DNA from: Moritella sp. F3
GTDB lineage: Bacteria; Pseudomonadota; Gammaproteobacteria; Enterobacterales; Moritellaceae
Direction: 5' to 3'
DNA length: 64,000 nt
Assembly: GCF_015082335.1 (NCBI RefSeq)
Contig: NZ_BLRL01000008.1
Span: 62,001 to 126,000 of the forward strand
The notes beneath the pieces were generated by a model that saw only the letters and a program-made list of their open reading frames with translations, was not told the origin of the DNA and searched no databases. The position numbers and the translations under genes were made by a program. This document shows, piece after piece, positions 8,065-19,854 of this stretch. How positions within the stretch are numbered: the stretch's first letter is position 1; every line of letters begins with the position of its first letter.

Positions 8065-9303
8065 TTATTTTTCTAATACTGTCTCTAATATCGCAAATAA
8101 TGCATCAATTTCGCTGGTGGTATTGTAGTGCATAAAGCCAATACGTATCACGCCGCCTTTATCCAAGATATCTAATTGCTTAAACAAGCCGATAGCATAG
8201 AAATGACCGTTCCAAACGCACATGTTATGTTGACCGAGTAAACCCGAAACGTCTTCAGGAGACGCATGGTCAATACGGATAGAGAAGGTTGGTGTACGCT
8301 CAGCCAGTCTTTCCATATCGTTGATGCCGTACAGTGTTACGTTGCTGTATTGCGTTAGCTTAGCAAGGAAGTGCTTACTTAACTGCTGTTCATGGGCTTG
8401 ATATAGCTCGAAACTTTGTACCAGTCTTTCACGTAATGGTAGCGCCTGCTCGCCTGCATGGGCAAGGTATTCAACGGCTGCCGTGAAGCCTGCTAATGCT
8501 TCAAAACTTTGGGTGCCAGTTTCAAATCTACCTGGACCTTGATTTGTTGCTGGCTCTACTTTGTACGGCGATAAGCTATGTAGCCATTGCGGATCCACAT
8601 AAGCGATACCCACATGCGGACCAAAGAACTTGTAAGCGGAACAGGCTAAGAAATCACAACCTAATGCTTGCACATCGACAAGTTTGTGTGGCGCGTAATG
8701 AACCGCATCAATATATACTTTCGCACCAACAGCATGTGCTGCTGAAATGATTGGCTTTACATCCACCAAAGAGCCTGTGGTGTTTGACGCAAAAGTTAAA
8801 GCCACTAATTTAGTCTTAGCTGAAATCAGTGAGAGCAAGTGTTCACTATCGAGTGTGCAATCATCTTCATTCACTCGCGCTTGATGTACTATTGCGCCCT
8901 TATCATCAGCGGCTTGTTGCCATGTTGAAACATTCGAATAATGATCCAGTGAAGTAACAATCACTTCATCTCCGGCTTGCCAATCACGGCTGATCGCTCG
9001 GCTTAATTTGAACGTCAGTGAGGTCATGTTCGCGCCAAAAACGATGTTATCTGGCGACTCAGTATTTAACAGTGCCTGGCCTGCTAGGCGGGCGTTACGC
9101 ATGACATCAACGGTCTTTTCACTTGAGAAAAAACGGCCCCCAAGGTTCGAGTTATATTTACCTAAGTACGCTGTCATGGTATCGAGTACTGACTGTGGAA
9201 CTTGTGAGCCACCAGGACCATCAAAAAAATACACTGACTCGCCATTTACTTTTTGTTGTAGTGCTGGAAATGCTTGGCGGATTGAATCAATACATAGGTT
9301 CAT
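8065..9303 (-). CDS. Class V aminotransferase-fold PLP enzyme (cysteine desulfurase-like)
   Basis: A 412-residue PLP-dependent enzyme of the aminotransferase class V superfamily, in the group usually labelled cysteine desulfurase-like. The PLP lysine is Lys225 in SAYKFFGPH and the conserved aspartate Asp199 lies in YIDAVHYAPH; a GPGGSQVP motif is near the N terminus. The C-terminal NMCVWNGHFYA segment does not look like the mobile Cys loop of IscS, so true desulfurase activity is doubtful. ATG at 9303 follows AAAGGA; the frame extends 35 residues further upstream without a better start. It lies downstream of a 2-oxoglutarate/Fe(II) dioxygenase gene on the same strand, suggesting joint action on an amino acid. 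Confidence 0.8.
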   Translation of the reverse strand: MNLCIDSIRQAFPALQQKVNGESVYFFDGPGGSQVPQSVLDTMTAYLGKYNSNLGGRFFSSEKTVDVMRNARLAGQALLNTESPDNIVFGANMTSLTFKLSRAISRDWQAGDEVIVTSLDHYSNVSTWQQAADDKGAIVHQARVNEDDCTLDSEHLLSLISAKTKLVALTFASNTTGSLVDVKPIISAAHAVGAKVYIDAVHYAPHKLVDVQALGCDFLACSAYKFFGPHVGIAYVDPQWLHSLSPYKVEPATNQGPGRFETGTQSFEALAGFTAAVEYLAHAGEQALPLRERLVQSFELYQAHEQQLSKHFLAKLTQYSNVTLYGINDMERLAERTPTFSIRIDHASPEDVSGLLGQHNMCVWNGHFYAIGLFKQLDILDKGGVIRIGFMHYNTTSEIDALFAILETVLEK

Positions 9304-9427
9304 CGGGTATTCCTTTAATAAAATTATTATTTCGCTACATCTTTTATTCGTGCAACTGTTATTTGTAGAAAGTGTAATACTGTGCTTTAGAGTGTGGAAT
9401 GCGTTCATTCGCTCACTTTATGGCAGA

Positions 9428-10060
9428 TCAAGCGGTGAAAACAAATACGTCGCGTAGTCCGGTTTCATCTTGTAGCGCGGGTAGTGTTTCAGTCACGTAG
9501 TGGTAATAGCGACGGTCATTGAAAATGATGAATTGGTTTTCTTCTAGTGTCGTACTCATGTGTGGGTGCTGATCGACTGGTGATGAAAATATCTGTGTAA
9601 AGGCTCCAGCTATATTGTCTCTTTTCACACAAAAGATACCGACAAAATCAAAGCCGTCTTGATGAATACCTTCTGGAGCGGGTGATCCAGACTGATCTTT
9701 TGAGCAGACTACGCGGATCTGATGCACACCAATTGGTTGCTTTGTTGTATCGACGTTAGTGCGTTCAAGGAAGGTACTTAATAGATTTTGAAAATCAGGG
9801 TGCTGGTCAAGCGTTGGCGAAATGTCTTCAAATTTACGCTGAACGTTACCAATCAAGCGATTTACATCAGATGACTGCATAAATGTACTTGAACCTAATT
9901 TTTCAAATTGTGTTTCAGTTTTTTGATATTGTGAAAATGCACGGAATCGACAGTTACTTTCAAGGTAAGGATCTGCACCTAAGTCATTAAAGAAATTACC
10001 TAAGTTTTGCGCACAGCTAGAGGGTGCTTGAAATGCTTCAATAAGAAATGATCCGTTCAT
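9428..10060 (-). CDS. 2-oxoglutarate/Fe(II)-dependent dioxygenase (2OG-Fe_Oxy_2, amino-acid hydroxylase-like)
   Basis: A 210-residue protein matching the 2OG-Fe_Oxy_2 family, which includes the L-isoleucine 4-hydroxylase of Bacillus thuringiensis. The family core GVHQIRV, then PEGIHQDGFDFV and RDNIAG, is present. Predicted iron ligands are His133 and Asp135 (HQD) with a distal His187 (YYHYVT), and Arg203 may bind 2-oxoglutarate. No signal peptide is seen. It is the first gene of a pair with the class V PLP enzyme (124 bp apart). The substrate is probably a free amino acid, by family analogy only. Confidence 0.8.
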   Translation of the reverse strand: MNGSFLIEAFQAPSSCAQNLGNFFNDLGADPYLESNCRFRAFSQYQKTETQFEKLGSSTFMQSSDVNRLIGNVQRKFEDISPTLDQHPDFQNLLSTFLERTNVDTTKQPIGVHQIRVVCSKDQSGSPAPEGIHQDGFDFVGIFCVKRDNIAGAFTQIFSSPVDQHPHMSTTLEENQFIIFNDRRYYHYVTETLPALQDETGLRDVFVFTA

Positions 10061-10301
10061 GGTGTAAATCCTTGGTTAACCAGATGTAAATGTAATGCTG
10101 ATTATCCGTGTAAATGGAATAGTTACAAGGTGGGGAGCTAACTTCAAAAGGATGTTTTACAAAAGGCTGGCTTGGCGTTTCAGGTTGAAATTATAGTGTT
10201 GTTTTTACGTTTCGCTTTGAATTAATATATTGCATTTTGGTGTTTTTACGATATTCACTTTGTTGATATCAAAAGTGGGAATGATAACTAGCGCACAAAA
10301 A

Positions 10302-10348
10302 AGCCCAAGCAATTTGTTACTATTTCTAGTTAACGCGTTACTTGGGCT
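10302..10348 (-). terminator. Terminator of purB
   Basis: Stem AGCCCAAG (10302-10309) / CTTGGGCT (10341-10348) is followed on the minus strand by a six-T run (A-run at 10297-10302 on plus). It lies 95 bp beyond the purB stop. The rest of the 382-bp stretch 10061-10442 shows no gene; its high-coordinate side belongs to purB's 3' end and its low-coordinate side to the dioxygenase promoter region. Confidence 0.75.
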
Positions 10349-10442
10349 GTTTTATTATCTACTGTGTGCTTAACAGTCTATAGCATAATGAACAGTAGAT
10401 AGCATGATTAGCTATCCACTGATTAGCTATTTACAACTTAAA

Positions 10443-11834
<1,392 letters not shown>

Positions 11835-12458
11835 TTAAATTCGAGCTAATTGTTGCTTTGCTTGCTCTACCATGTGTTTACGATTGAAAACTACTTGGCG
11901 ACGTTGACCGCCTGTTTGTCGCCATAACACTGCTGAACGAATACCGGCAAATAGTAATGCGCGGATCTTATCTCTCACCAGCGTTTGTTGTAGGAAACTT
12001 GCTGTTCCTGCAATTTGGATCTTGGTGCCAAGTGGACTAATTAAATCCACATAAATTGACGCCATGTTACTTAAAATTTGTGCTTCCGTTAACTCGTAAT
12101 GATGAGTTTGACGTTTCACTTGTGAGATGCGCTCACCTAACATTCCAAGAATATCATTACGTTTAGCCAGTTTACGCTCTAGTGCAACTAAGCCGATCAT
12201 GTAGCGTGTTAAGGCGCTATCAGGACCTTTAGAGGTATTACTTAACTGAGCAATGAGGGTTTTATACCCTAATTCTAGGTTTGCGTATTCGCCATAAACC
12301 TCGATAGTTTGGCTTGGGTCTGTCACGATCACACAGCGTAAAGTATTACTTAATTGTGTTTCGTCACAATTGCCTGTTGTTGCAAGTTGATGTACAAGCG
12401 CCGCGGCCTGACAAACACCTGCAAAGGCAATATTTGATTCTTGGAAGTTAGTTGACAC
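11835..12458 (-). CDS. hflD: High-frequency-lysogenization protein HflD homologue
   Basis: A 207-residue protein homologous to HflD, a peripheral membrane protein that in E. coli binds lambda CII; the native role is unclear. The N-terminal block AFAGVCQAAALVHQLA is characteristic. Translation starts at a GTG (12458). Its Shine-Dalgarno AGGGG lies inside the last codons of mnmA, whose stop is 2 bp upstream, so the two genes are probably translationally coupled. It sits between mnmA and purB as in E. coli (there called ycfC). Confidence 0.92.
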   Translation of the reverse strand: MSTNFQESNIAFAGVCQAAALVHQLATTGNCDETQLSNTLRCVIVTDPSQTIEVYGEYANLELGYKTLIAQLSNTSKGPDSALTRYMIGLVALERKLAKRNDILGMLGERISQVKRQTHHYELTEAQILSNMASIYVDLISPLGTKIQIAGTASFLQQTLVRDKIRALLFAGIRSAVLWRQTGGQRRQVVFNRKHMVEQAKQQLARI

Positions 12459-12460
12459 TG

Positions 12461-13600
12461 TTAGCCCCTAATTTGAACATCAATGATTGCGCCACCTAGG
12501 CAAACGTCATCAAGGTAAAATACCGCTGATTGACCTGGTGTAACAGCAAGTTCGGGTTTATCAAAAGTTACTTCAATTTGGTCTTCGCCAATTGGTGTTA
12601 CTAAACAAGGCACATCAGTCTGACGGTAACGTGTTTTTACAGTACAACGTAGCGGCTGTGTTAATGGTTCGCGGCTAACCCAATGGAGTTGCGACGCCAT
12701 TAAACCTTCTGAAAATAAACGTGGGTGGTTGTGACCTTGTGCCACAAGCAATACGTTACGCTCCATATCTTTATCAACTACATACCAAGGTTCTTGGCTG
12801 CTGTTGTTTTTCATGCCACCGATATGTAGGCCTTTACGTTGACCTAGTGTGTGATACATCAGACCTTGGTGTTCACCAATTTCTTCGCCATCAACACTTT
12901 CAATTTTACCCGGTTGTGCAGGTAAGTATTTGCTTAAGAATTCAGTGAATTTACGTTCACCAATAAAGCAGATACCGGTACTGTCTTTTTTGTTTGCTGT
13001 GATTAAATCTTGTTCTTCAGCAATACGACGTACTTCAGGCTTTTCTAATTCACCGACTGGAAACAATGAGCGAGAAACTTGCACATGGTCTAGTGTGTAA
13101 AGGAAATAGCTTTGATCTTTATTGCTGTCTAAGCCACGTAGCATCTCAAATGTGCCATCGGCTTTTTCGCGACGGCTAACATAGTGACCCATAGCAATGT
13201 AGTCAGCAGAAAGTACTTCTGATGCAAACTGCAGGAATGCTTTAAATTTGATTTCTTTGTTACAAAGAATATCTGGATTTGGTGTACGACCTGCTTTGTA
13301 TTCAGCAAGGAAGTATTCAAACACGTTATCCCAGTATTCAGCAGAGAAATTAATAGCGTGTAACTCGATACCTAATTTATCACATACTGCTTGTGCGTCT
13401 GCTAGGTCCTCAGCAGCGGCACAATATTCATCATTATCGTCATCTTCCCAGTTCTTCATGAACAGGCCTTCTACTTGATAACCTTGCTGTTGTAGCAGGT
13501 AAGCAGATACAGATGAGTCAACACCGCCGGACATGCCAACGATTACTTTTTTAGTACTGTTTAATGCTTTAGTACTTGCGTCAATTGTAGTATTTGTCAT
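12461..13600 (-). CDS. mnmA: tRNA-specific 2-thiouridylase MnmA
   Basis: Makes the 2-thio group of U34 in tRNA-Lys, -Glu and -Gln, receiving sulfur through the Tus relay. The 379 residues include the ATP pyrophosphatase PP-loop GMSGGVDSS (22-30), the catalytic Cys113 in [12 protein letters not shown] and the persulfide Cys211 in [12 protein letters not shown]. About 15 extra N-terminal residues precede the usual start, but no alternative ATG is present. The ATG at 13600 is preceded by AAAGG. It heads the mnmA-hflD-purB operon, with a promoter presumably in 13601-13776. Confidence 0.96.
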   Translation of the reverse strand: MTNTTIDASTKALNSTKKVIVGMSGGVDSSVSAYLLQQQGYQVEGLFMKNWEDDDNDEYCAAAEDLADAQAVCDKLGIELHAINFSAEYWDNVFEYFLAEYKAGRTPNPDILCNKEIKFKAFLQFASEVLSADYIAMGHYVSRREKADGTFEMLRGLDSNKDQSYFLYTLDHVQVSRSLFPVGELEKPEVRRIAEEQDLITANKKDSTGICFIGERKFTEFLSKYLPAQPGKIESVDGEEIGEHQGLMYHTLGQRKGLHIGGMKNNSSQEPWYVVDKDMERNVLLVAQGHNHPRLFSEGLMASQLHWVSREPLTQPLRCTVKTRYRQTDVPCLVTPIGEDQIEVTFDKPELAVTPGQSAVFYLDDVCLGGAIIDVQIRG

Positions 13601-13776
13601 AGGACCTTTTAATTACTCTTGTAGTAATGCAAATAAAGTTAAAGGCTTTTTTGCTTATGTATTAAATATATTGTTGAAACCGATGTTCTTTGTCAGGTTA
13701 TTTACCCTTCTTTGATGACCAAGTTTCAATGGCGCGAATTTTACCATGAAGACCAGCGCAAAAACAGGCTTTGGTC

Positions 13777-14484
13777 TTAATTCATCATGTTAATACTGCT
13801 TTCAACTAGCTCACCTGGTTGGATGTTATCCAGTGTCCAAGGACCAATGCGATAGCGGATTAAACGTAAGGTCGGATGGCCGATATGTGCGGTCATACGG
13901 CGTACTTGACGATTACGGCCTTCAACAATGGTAATTGCTAACCAGGTTGTTGGAATATTTTGACGTTCACGGATTGGTGGTACCCGTGGCCATACCGCTG
14001 GTTCGGTCATAATTTCAACTTTAGCGGGGAGTGTTGGGCCGTCTTTTAAGACAATACCGTAGCGTAAATCACTGAGTTTTTCAGGGCTAGGTTCACCTTC
14101 AACTTGAACCCAATAGGTTTTTTCTGTTTTCTCACCAGGTTGGGTTAATTTTGCTTGTAAGCGACCGTTGTTCGTTAGCAGCAATAAGCCTTCACTGTCA
14201 CGATCTAAGCGACCTGCAGCATAAATATCAGGCACCTTGATATAGTCTTTTAATGTTTCACGATTATCAGCATCGGTAAACTGGGTTAACACCATATACG
14301 GTTTGTTGAATACATAAACTTGCGTTGGACCAGCTTCTTTTGGTTTGCTATGTTGCGGACGATTACTTTTTCCACGTGGCTTTACCGTGTTGGTATAGCT
14401 AATTTGGCTCTTTTTACCCTGTTCTGATGGGTTTTTCTTTCGACCTAGAGTTAATTTAGGTTTTGCTGGTGCTGGTTTTGACAT
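13777..14484 (-). CDS. rluE: 23S rRNA pseudouridine synthase, RluE type
   Basis: RsuA/RluE-family pseudouridine synthase, predicted to modify U2457 of 23S rRNA. The catalytic Asp94 lies in [13 protein letters not shown], and the conserved VYVFNKPY and GRNRQVRRM motifs are present. The first 50 residues are a basic, proline- and lysine-rich tail that probably binds RNA nonspecifically; no S4 domain is seen, consistent with RluE rather than RsuA or RluB. The start has no evident Shine-Dalgarno. It lies 176 bp upstream of mnmA on the same strand but is probably a separate unit. Confidence 0.88.
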   Translation of the reverse strand: MSKPAPAKPKLTLGRKKNPSEQGKKSQISYTNTVKPRGKSNRPQHSKPKEAGPTQVYVFNKPYMVLTQFTDADNRETLKDYIKVPDIYAAGRLDRDSEGLLLLTNNGRLQAKLTQPGEKTEKTYWVQVEGEPSPEKLSDLRYGIVLKDGPTLPAKVEIMTEPAVWPRVPPIRERQNIPTTWLAITIVEGRNRQVRRMTAHIGHPTLRLIRYRIGPWTLDNIQPGELVESSINMMN

Positions 14485-14561
14485 GATATCGCTAATAATT
14501 AAGATGCTTATAAGACGATTGTAGCAAATTTTGAAGATCTATTTATAGGCTAATTGAATCG

Positions 14562-14591
14562 GCCGTTAAAATACTCAAGTATGATAACGGC
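14562..14591 (-). terminator. Extended hairpin after the acyltransferase gene
   Basis: GCCGTTA (14562-14568) pairs with TAACGGC (14585-14591), and an inner ATACT (14571-14575) pairs with AGTAT (14578-14582). It lies 18 bp beyond the acyltransferase stop. No T-run follows on the minus strand, so termination is a guess from position. Confidence 0.4.
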
Positions 14592-14609
14592 TATTGTCTG
14601 TGTATCGAT

Positions 14610-16484
14610 TTAGGGTTGATAAAACTCAGGTGGCAATAGCGGTTTGAGTCTGTCAGAGAGATACATAGCCCCTTGCTTGGTGGTATGCACTTCATCATAG
14701 AAAAACGGCAGACCATTTTTATCGATTACATTACACTTTTTAACAGGACAGAATGCGTAAGTCATGTTAATAAATTGGTAATCTGAGACCTGATTTTTAC
14801 GGAAAAAAGTATTATTTTTCATATTAGTCGCAGGTAGTGAGTTAAAGACAACTTCGCTGACCTCTTGTTCATCATTAAAGGCGTTAACCATGAGCACTGG
14901 CAGGGGTTTGGCGATGCCTTTGTTACCGATAATATAAATTTTGGCCTGCGGGTTTCTTTGTTTGATTACTTTAATGGCTTGGATATTATAATTTAAAGAC
15001 CAGTTACGCCAATTCATCGCAATGAAAATATAGTCAGCATTTAATAAGCGCGTATCAGCGGTTATTTTTCTGATCCTTTGACCACATTTAAGTAACTTTT
15101 TCTCGCCGATATTTTCAGAGAGGTTGATCCTGTCGTAGAGCGCATTTAATGGTTTAGGCAGGTGGTAAAACACACCACACTTGGCGGATACCTTTAGCGC
15201 CATAAAATTAATTTTGTCATTATTCATCACATTGATTTTCTCATTGACGACATTAACAAAATCAGCCGATTGAGAATCGCCAATAAACAGCACATTTAAT
15301 TTATTGTTATCAATTTTATGTCTTTTTAGTTTGTCTATCATTTGCCAAGTAAAAAGCTCACCTTTATCAGATTGATTTAAATTGGCTTCAATAATATGTT
15401 TAGGCATCCCTGATACTTGGTGTAACAGAAAAGGCGTCGATTTATAAAAAACCACAAAAACTAAAGCTGATAGTAGTGTAAACACTATCGTATGCTTATT
15501 ACGTTTAAACTGATTTTTTTCAATCAGGTAATAACTCATAGCACCAAAAACAACAGACAGTGTTATGCCAATTGGTACCCAGTTATCTAATTGATAATAC
15601 GCGCCATAGACCGCAATTGGCCAGTGCCATAGATAGATAGAGTATGACCATTTGCCGAGTGTTTGAAATAACCTGTTATTAGTGAATATACTGGTTTCTC
15701 GGTTACTCAGTAGAATGAGATAGGTACCAAATACAGGCACGCAAGCTACGTAGCCCGGCCAAGGCGTCATTTTAGACGTGAAGGTAAATGATAATAGCAT
15801 TAACGTAATGCCAATAATTTCGAGTAACTTTTTTTGATTTTCTTGTAATTTTATCGGGTAGAAATAAGCGACGCCGCCTAATAACATTTCCCAAGCACGA
15901 GTTGAGAGAGAAAAATAAGCGAAGGTTGGCCATTTATCTGTAGCCACAACGCAAAATATAAACCCTAGGATAGTGGCGACGATTAACAGGCGTTTTAAAT
16001 TTTCTAGAGAGAAAAATTGTTTTAAAAACAGAAGTATAACAGGGTATATAATATAAAACTGCCATTCGACGGACAATGACCAGGTATGTAGCAACCATTT
16101 TTCGTAGGCGCTGTCATCAAAATAACCAGACTCATAATAATAAGTAATGTTTGATAGAAATGTGATGCTGCTAGCGACATGCTTACCTAGGTTAACATAG
16201 TCCATCGGTGGTAATAAAAACCAACCAAAGAGCAATAGGATAAGGCAAAGTACGGCGAGCGGGGGGATAATTCGATTAGCTCGGCATAAATAAAAGTCGA
16301 CAATATTTAACGAGTCAGTATTTAGTCCTTTAAAGATAATGCCGGTCATTAAGAACCCTGAAATGACGAAGAAAATATCGACACCAGCAAAACCTCCGGG
16401 CGCAATGCTCGGATTAAAATGGAACAATACGACAGCAATCAATGCGATTGCTCTTAACCCATTTAAATCACATCTAAAATTCAA
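14610..16484 (-). CDS. Membrane acyltransferase with C-terminal SGNH domain (OafA/OatA type)
   Basis: Inner-membrane acyltransferase-3 protein of 624 residues. The N terminus has the family start FRCDLNGLRAIAL, the catalytic histidine segment LFHF and about ten hydrophobic helices to residue 350. The C-terminal periplasmic SGNH domain has the nucleophile motif GDSQS (402-406, Ser404) and the Asp597/His600 pair in DEVHTT. Such fusions O-acetylate lipopolysaccharide O-antigen or other envelope glycans. Translation appears to start at a TTG (16484) with AAGG 8 nt upstream. Codon use looks more AT-rich than the neighbouring housekeeping genes, and no glycan cluster is nearby, so it may be a lone acquired gene. 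Confidence 0.85.
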   Translation of the reverse strand: MNFRCDLNGLRAIALIAVVLFHFNPSIAPGGFAGVDIFFVISGFLMTGIIFKGLNTDSLNIVDFYLCRANRIIPPLAVLCLILLLFGWFLLPPMDYVNLGKHVASSITFLSNITYYYESGYFDDSAYEKWLLHTWSLSVEWQFYIIYPVILLFLKQFFSLENLKRLLIVATILGFIFCVVATDKWPTFAYFSLSTRAWEMLLGGVAYFYPIKLQENQKKLLEIIGITLMLLSFTFTSKMTPWPGYVACVPVFGTYLILLSNRETSIFTNNRLFQTLGKWSYSIYLWHWPIAVYGAYYQLDNWVPIGITLSVVFGAMSYYLIEKNQFKRNKHTIVFTLLSALVFVVFYKSTPFLLHQVSGMPKHIIEANLNQSDKGELFTWQMIDKLKRHKIDNNKLNVLFIGDSQSADFVNVVNEKINVMNNDKINFMALKVSAKCGVFYHLPKPLNALYDRINLSENIGEKKLLKCGQRIRKITADTRLLNADYIFIAMNWRNWSLNYNIQAIKVIKQRNPQAKIYIIGNKGIAKPLPVLMVNAFNDEQEVSEVVFNSLPATNMKNNTFFRKNQVSDYQFINMTYAFCPVKKCNVIDKNGLPFFYDEVHTTKQGAMYLSDRLKPLLPPEFYQP

Positions 16485-16705
16485 CTTGTATACCTTATGA
16501 CCTGAGTTCCACGATCTTTACTTTAAAGTGCATAGCAATACTTTATTTTACGTCATTTTATCAGAGTTGTTCTATTTTAAATCACGCTTTAAAAAATAAA
16601 ACGCCAGTGATCATAGTATAAATAGGATATTGCAGACATTTAGATTAAAGATCACAGCATGTCGAGTCAGCAGTGAGAGGGGAAGTGGGGGAACTTTTAA
16701 TAGGT

Positions 16706-16749
16706 AGCAGAAAACCCGTAACAGACTAATCTATTACGGGTTTTCTGCT
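16706..16749 (-). terminator. Strong terminator of icd
   Basis: A 16-bp perfect stem (16706-16721 with 16734-16749) and a 12-nt loop. On the minus strand the descending arm contains the TTTT run (GGGTTTTCTGCT). It lies 37 bp beyond the icd stop. Confidence 0.8.
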
Positions 16750-16785
16750 AAATAACGATGCTCTGTTATTTGTGAAACACTGTTA

Positions 16786-19023
16786 TTAGCTAAGCGCTAC
16801 TTTCAGTAATGCGTTAAATGTTTCACTTGGGCGCATGATAGCTTCCATCTTCGCAGGATCTGCGTTGAAGTAACCACCGATATCAACTGCTTTGCCTTGA
16901 GCTGAATTTAGCTCTTCAACAATTTGTTGTTCATTTTCAGCAAGACTTGCAGCAAGTGGTGCAAACTGTGCTGCAAGTTCTGCATCATCTGTTTGCTCTG
17001 TGATGCATTTAGCCCAGAACAAAGATAAGTAGAAGTGGCTACCACGGTTGTCTAGTTCACCGGTACGGCGTGATGGCGACTTACCGTTATCAAGTAACAT
17101 CTCTGTTGCTTGATCTAGCGTTGTTGCCAATACTTTGGCTTTAATGCTATTTGTCTTTTTAGCCACATCTTCTAAAGAAACCGTTAATGCTAAGAATTCA
17201 CCTAGTGAGTCCCAACGTAAGTGGTTTTCTTCTACAAGTTGCTGTACGTGTTTCGGCGCTGAACCACCGGCACCCGTTTCAAATAAACCACCGCCAGCCA
17301 TTAATGGCACGATAGATAACATTTTAGCACTAGTACCTAATTCCATAATTGGGAATAGATCAGTAAGGTAATCACGTAGAATGTTACCCGTCGCTGAAAT
17401 AGTATCTAGACCACGAGCTACACGTTCTAGCGTGTAACGCATCGCACGAACTTGTGACATGATTTGGATGTCTAATCCTTCAGTATCATGATCTTTAAGA
17501 TATTCATTTACCTTAATGATCAGTTCGTTTTCATGTGGACGGTAAGGGTCAAGCCAGAATACTACTGGTGTATCTGAATCTCTTGCACGTGCTACTGATA
17601 ATTTAACCCAGTCGCGGATTGGTGCATCTTTAACTTGGCACATACGCCAGATGTCGTCTTTCTCTACATCTTGAGTCATCAGTACTTCGCCTGTATCGAT
17701 ATCAACGATACGTGCTTCACCTGTTACAGATGCTTCGAATGTTTTATCGTGCGAACCGTATTCTTCGGCTTTTTGTGCCATTAGGCCAACGTTTGGCACG
17801 CTACCCATAGTCACAGGATCAAATGCACCGTTGGTTTTACAAAAGGCAATGATTTCTTGGTAAATACGAGCAAATGTTGATTCAGGGATCACTGCTTTGG
17901 TGTCTTTAGGACGACCATCAGCCCCCCACATTTTACCGCCACTACGGATCATTGCTGGCATAGATGCATCAACAATCACGTCGTTTGGCGCGTGTAGGTT
18001 TGAGATACCTTTATCAGAATCTACCATCGCAAGTTCTGGACGGTGTGCATGACAAGCGTGTAAGTCACGACGGATTTCTTCGCGTTGTGAGCTTGGTAAA
18101 CCTTCGATTTTTTCGTAAAGGTTAGACAAACCGTTATTTACATTAACGCCTAGTTTTTTGAATAGTTCATCATGTTTAGCAAATGCATCTTTGTAGAAAA
18201 TTCTTACCGCGTGACCGAACACGATCGGATGAGATACTTTCATCATCGTTGCTTTTACGTGTAATGAGAACATCATGCCTGTTTCATAAGCATCTTGCAT
18301 TTCTTGCTCATAAAATTCGCACAGTGCCGTTTTGCTCATAAACATGCTATCGATAATTTCGCCATCGAGTAATGCGATATTATCTTTAAGAATTGTCGTT
18401 TCACCATTTTCAGCAACGAGTTCCATTCTTACATTACGCGCACTGTCTAGTGTGATTGATTTCTCGCCGTGGTAGAAGTCGCCTTCACGCATGTGTGCTA
18501 CGTGAGTTTGTGATGCTTGGCTCCATTTACCCATCGAATGTGGGTGTTTACGGGCGAAGTTTTTAACTGCTTTTGGTGCTCTGCGATCTGAATTACCTTC
18601 ACGAAGTACTGGGTTTACAGCACTACCTAGGGCTTTGGAATAGCGCTGTAGCAGCTCTTTTTCTTCTTCAGACTCTGGATTTTCTGGCAGGTTTGGAATG
18701 TTGAAACCTTGAGATTGCAATTCACTAATCGCTGCTTGCAACTGTGGTACAGATGCACTGATATTTGGCAGTTTAATAATGTTAGTGCTTGCGTCTTGCG
18801 TCAGACGGCCTAGCTCACTGAGGTTATCTGGTAACTGTTGTTCTTCAGTTAAGTAATCTGGAAATTCGGCCAAGATTCTGGCTGCAACCGAGATATCACT
18901 TTTAACTACATCAATACCGGCAGCTGAAGTGAATTTTTCTACGATCGGTAGAAGTGAGTAAGTCGCCAATAACGGAGCTTCGTCCGTTAAAGTGTAAATA
19001 ATCTTTGAATTTTCGTCAGACAT
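16786..19023 (-). CDS. icd: Monomeric NADP-dependent isocitrate dehydrogenase
   Basis: TCA-cycle enzyme oxidising isocitrate to 2-oxoglutarate with NADP. The 745-residue length and overall sequence identify the monomeric class (IDH-II), unrelated in length to the homodimeric 416-residue E. coli enzyme. Conserved blocks include [10 protein letters not shown] near the N terminus and the [20 protein letters not shown] region. Cold-adapted marine bacteria such as Colwellia carry this form. The ATG at 19023 is preceded by CAGGGA; the frame runs 17 residues further upstream without a ribosome-binding site. It is a single-gene unit. Confidence 0.95.
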   Translation of the reverse strand: MSDENSKIIYTLTDEAPLLATYSLLPIVEKFTSAAGIDVVKSDISVAARILAEFPDYLTEEQQLPDNLSELGRLTQDASTNIIKLPNISASVPQLQAAISELQSQGFNIPNLPENPESEEEKELLQRYSKALGSAVNPVLREGNSDRRAPKAVKNFARKHPHSMGKWSQASQTHVAHMREGDFYHGEKSITLDSARNVRMELVAENGETTILKDNIALLDGEIIDSMFMSKTALCEFYEQEMQDAYETGMMFSLHVKATMMKVSHPIVFGHAVRIFYKDAFAKHDELFKKLGVNVNNGLSNLYEKIEGLPSSQREEIRRDLHACHAHRPELAMVDSDKGISNLHAPNDVIVDASMPAMIRSGGKMWGADGRPKDTKAVIPESTFARIYQEIIAFCKTNGAFDPVTMGSVPNVGLMAQKAEEYGSHDKTFEASVTGEARIVDIDTGEVLMTQDVEKDDIWRMCQVKDAPIRDWVKLSVARARDSDTPVVFWLDPYRPHENELIIKVNEYLKDHDTEGLDIQIMSQVRAMRYTLERVARGLDTISATGNILRDYLTDLFPIMELGTSAKMLSIVPLMAGGGLFETGAGGSAPKHVQQLVEENHLRWDSLGEFLALTVSLEDVAKKTNSIKAKVLATTLDQATEMLLDNGKSPSRRTGELDNRGSHFYLSLFWAKCITEQTDDAELAAQFAPLAASLAENEQQIVEELNSAQGKAVDIGGYFNADPAKMEAIMRPSETFNALLKVALS

Positions 19024-19483
19024 ATTATTCCCTGGATTACTAGCATATGGTCCCCCTGCTAAAATTAGGAACATCTGACCTAGTGTCTTAAAATAAGCGT
19101 AGATCCTAGGGGGATTGATAAATGTTATAGCTAGGTTGCAGAAATCGCAACAGCTGTTATCCTAGCAGATGCTCCGTATCTACTTTCTCCATAATACCAT
19201 ATAAACCAAACAAACAACGGTTCTTTACATCAAAACACCTGAAATCATACCACTTTGTCATTATTTGTGATGAGTATAACTATCATCTAATAATGATGCA
19301 TTAGTACTTAATATTGCTATTGACAGAGTGTATAGTAACTATTCATTAACTAAATAACTACACTTTCAGTAGTTTGCACTGGTTTCAATTACATCGAACT
19401 ATTAGTGCTAATGTGTCAATTTTATCTAATACCATTTAATTTATTCTAATATTACTTAACTTATAAAATAAAAGGGAACTGTT
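19024..19483 (+). other. 460-bp intergenic region between icd and the ABM gene
   Basis: Divergent promoter region for icd (minus) and the ABM-domain gene (plus). A TTGACA hexamer occurs at 19320-19325, but I see no well-spaced -10. No coding sequence or repeat is evident. Confidence 0.5.
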
Positions 19484-19834
19484 ATGACAAGCCGAGTATA
19501 CGTTTTAGCGCAATTTAAACCAAAGGAAGGTAAAGAAGACGCGTTATTTGAAATCTTAAAAGCATTAGAACCGGATTCATACCGAGAAGAAGGTTGTATT
19601 CAATATATGCTTACTCGTCAGATTAGCCATCCAAGTGCAACCAATAGTGAATATTCAATTGTATTTAACGAAATTTGGGAAAATGCAGAGGCTTGGACTG
19701 CACATGGAAATAGAAAACAGATCCAACATTTTTTCGAGACGCAAGTGCAAGCTGAGACTGGGTTAGTTGCTGATGTTGTGGTAACGGCGTATACAGATGA
19801 AGGCCATCATTACGATTATCCTGTTTATGCATAG
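19484..19834 (+). CDS. ABM-domain protein, putative quinol monooxygenase
   Basis: A 116-residue protein of the antibiotic-biosynthesis-monooxygenase (dimeric alpha-beta barrel) fold. The pattern AQFKPKEGKEDALFEILKAL, then REEGCIQYML and IVFNEIWENAEAWTAH, is typical of YgiN/YcnE-like proteins, which act on quinols or small aromatics without cofactors. The actual substrate is unknown. The ATG at 19484 follows AAAGGGA. A second ABM gene lies at 31012. It is alone on the plus strand and convergent with cnoX across a shared terminator. Confidence 0.82.
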   Translation: MTSRVYVLAQFKPKEGKEDALFEILKALEPDSYREEGCIQYMLTRQISHPSATNSEYSIVFNEIWENAEAWTAHGNRKQIQHFFETQVQAETGLVADVVVTAYTDEGHHYDYPVYA

Positions 19835-19854
19835 CTAGAGTATTTGAATAAAAA

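Noticed and set aside
8065..9303. Possible true cysteine desulfurase (IscS/SufS)
   Set aside because: Lacks a convincing mobile catalytic Cys loop and has no Fe-S assembly genes nearby. Kept only as a class V PLP enzyme.
13533..13715. Plus-strand frame overlapping the mnmA start
   Set aside because: Shadow of mnmA and its promoter region. Hydrophobic, with no ribosome-binding site.
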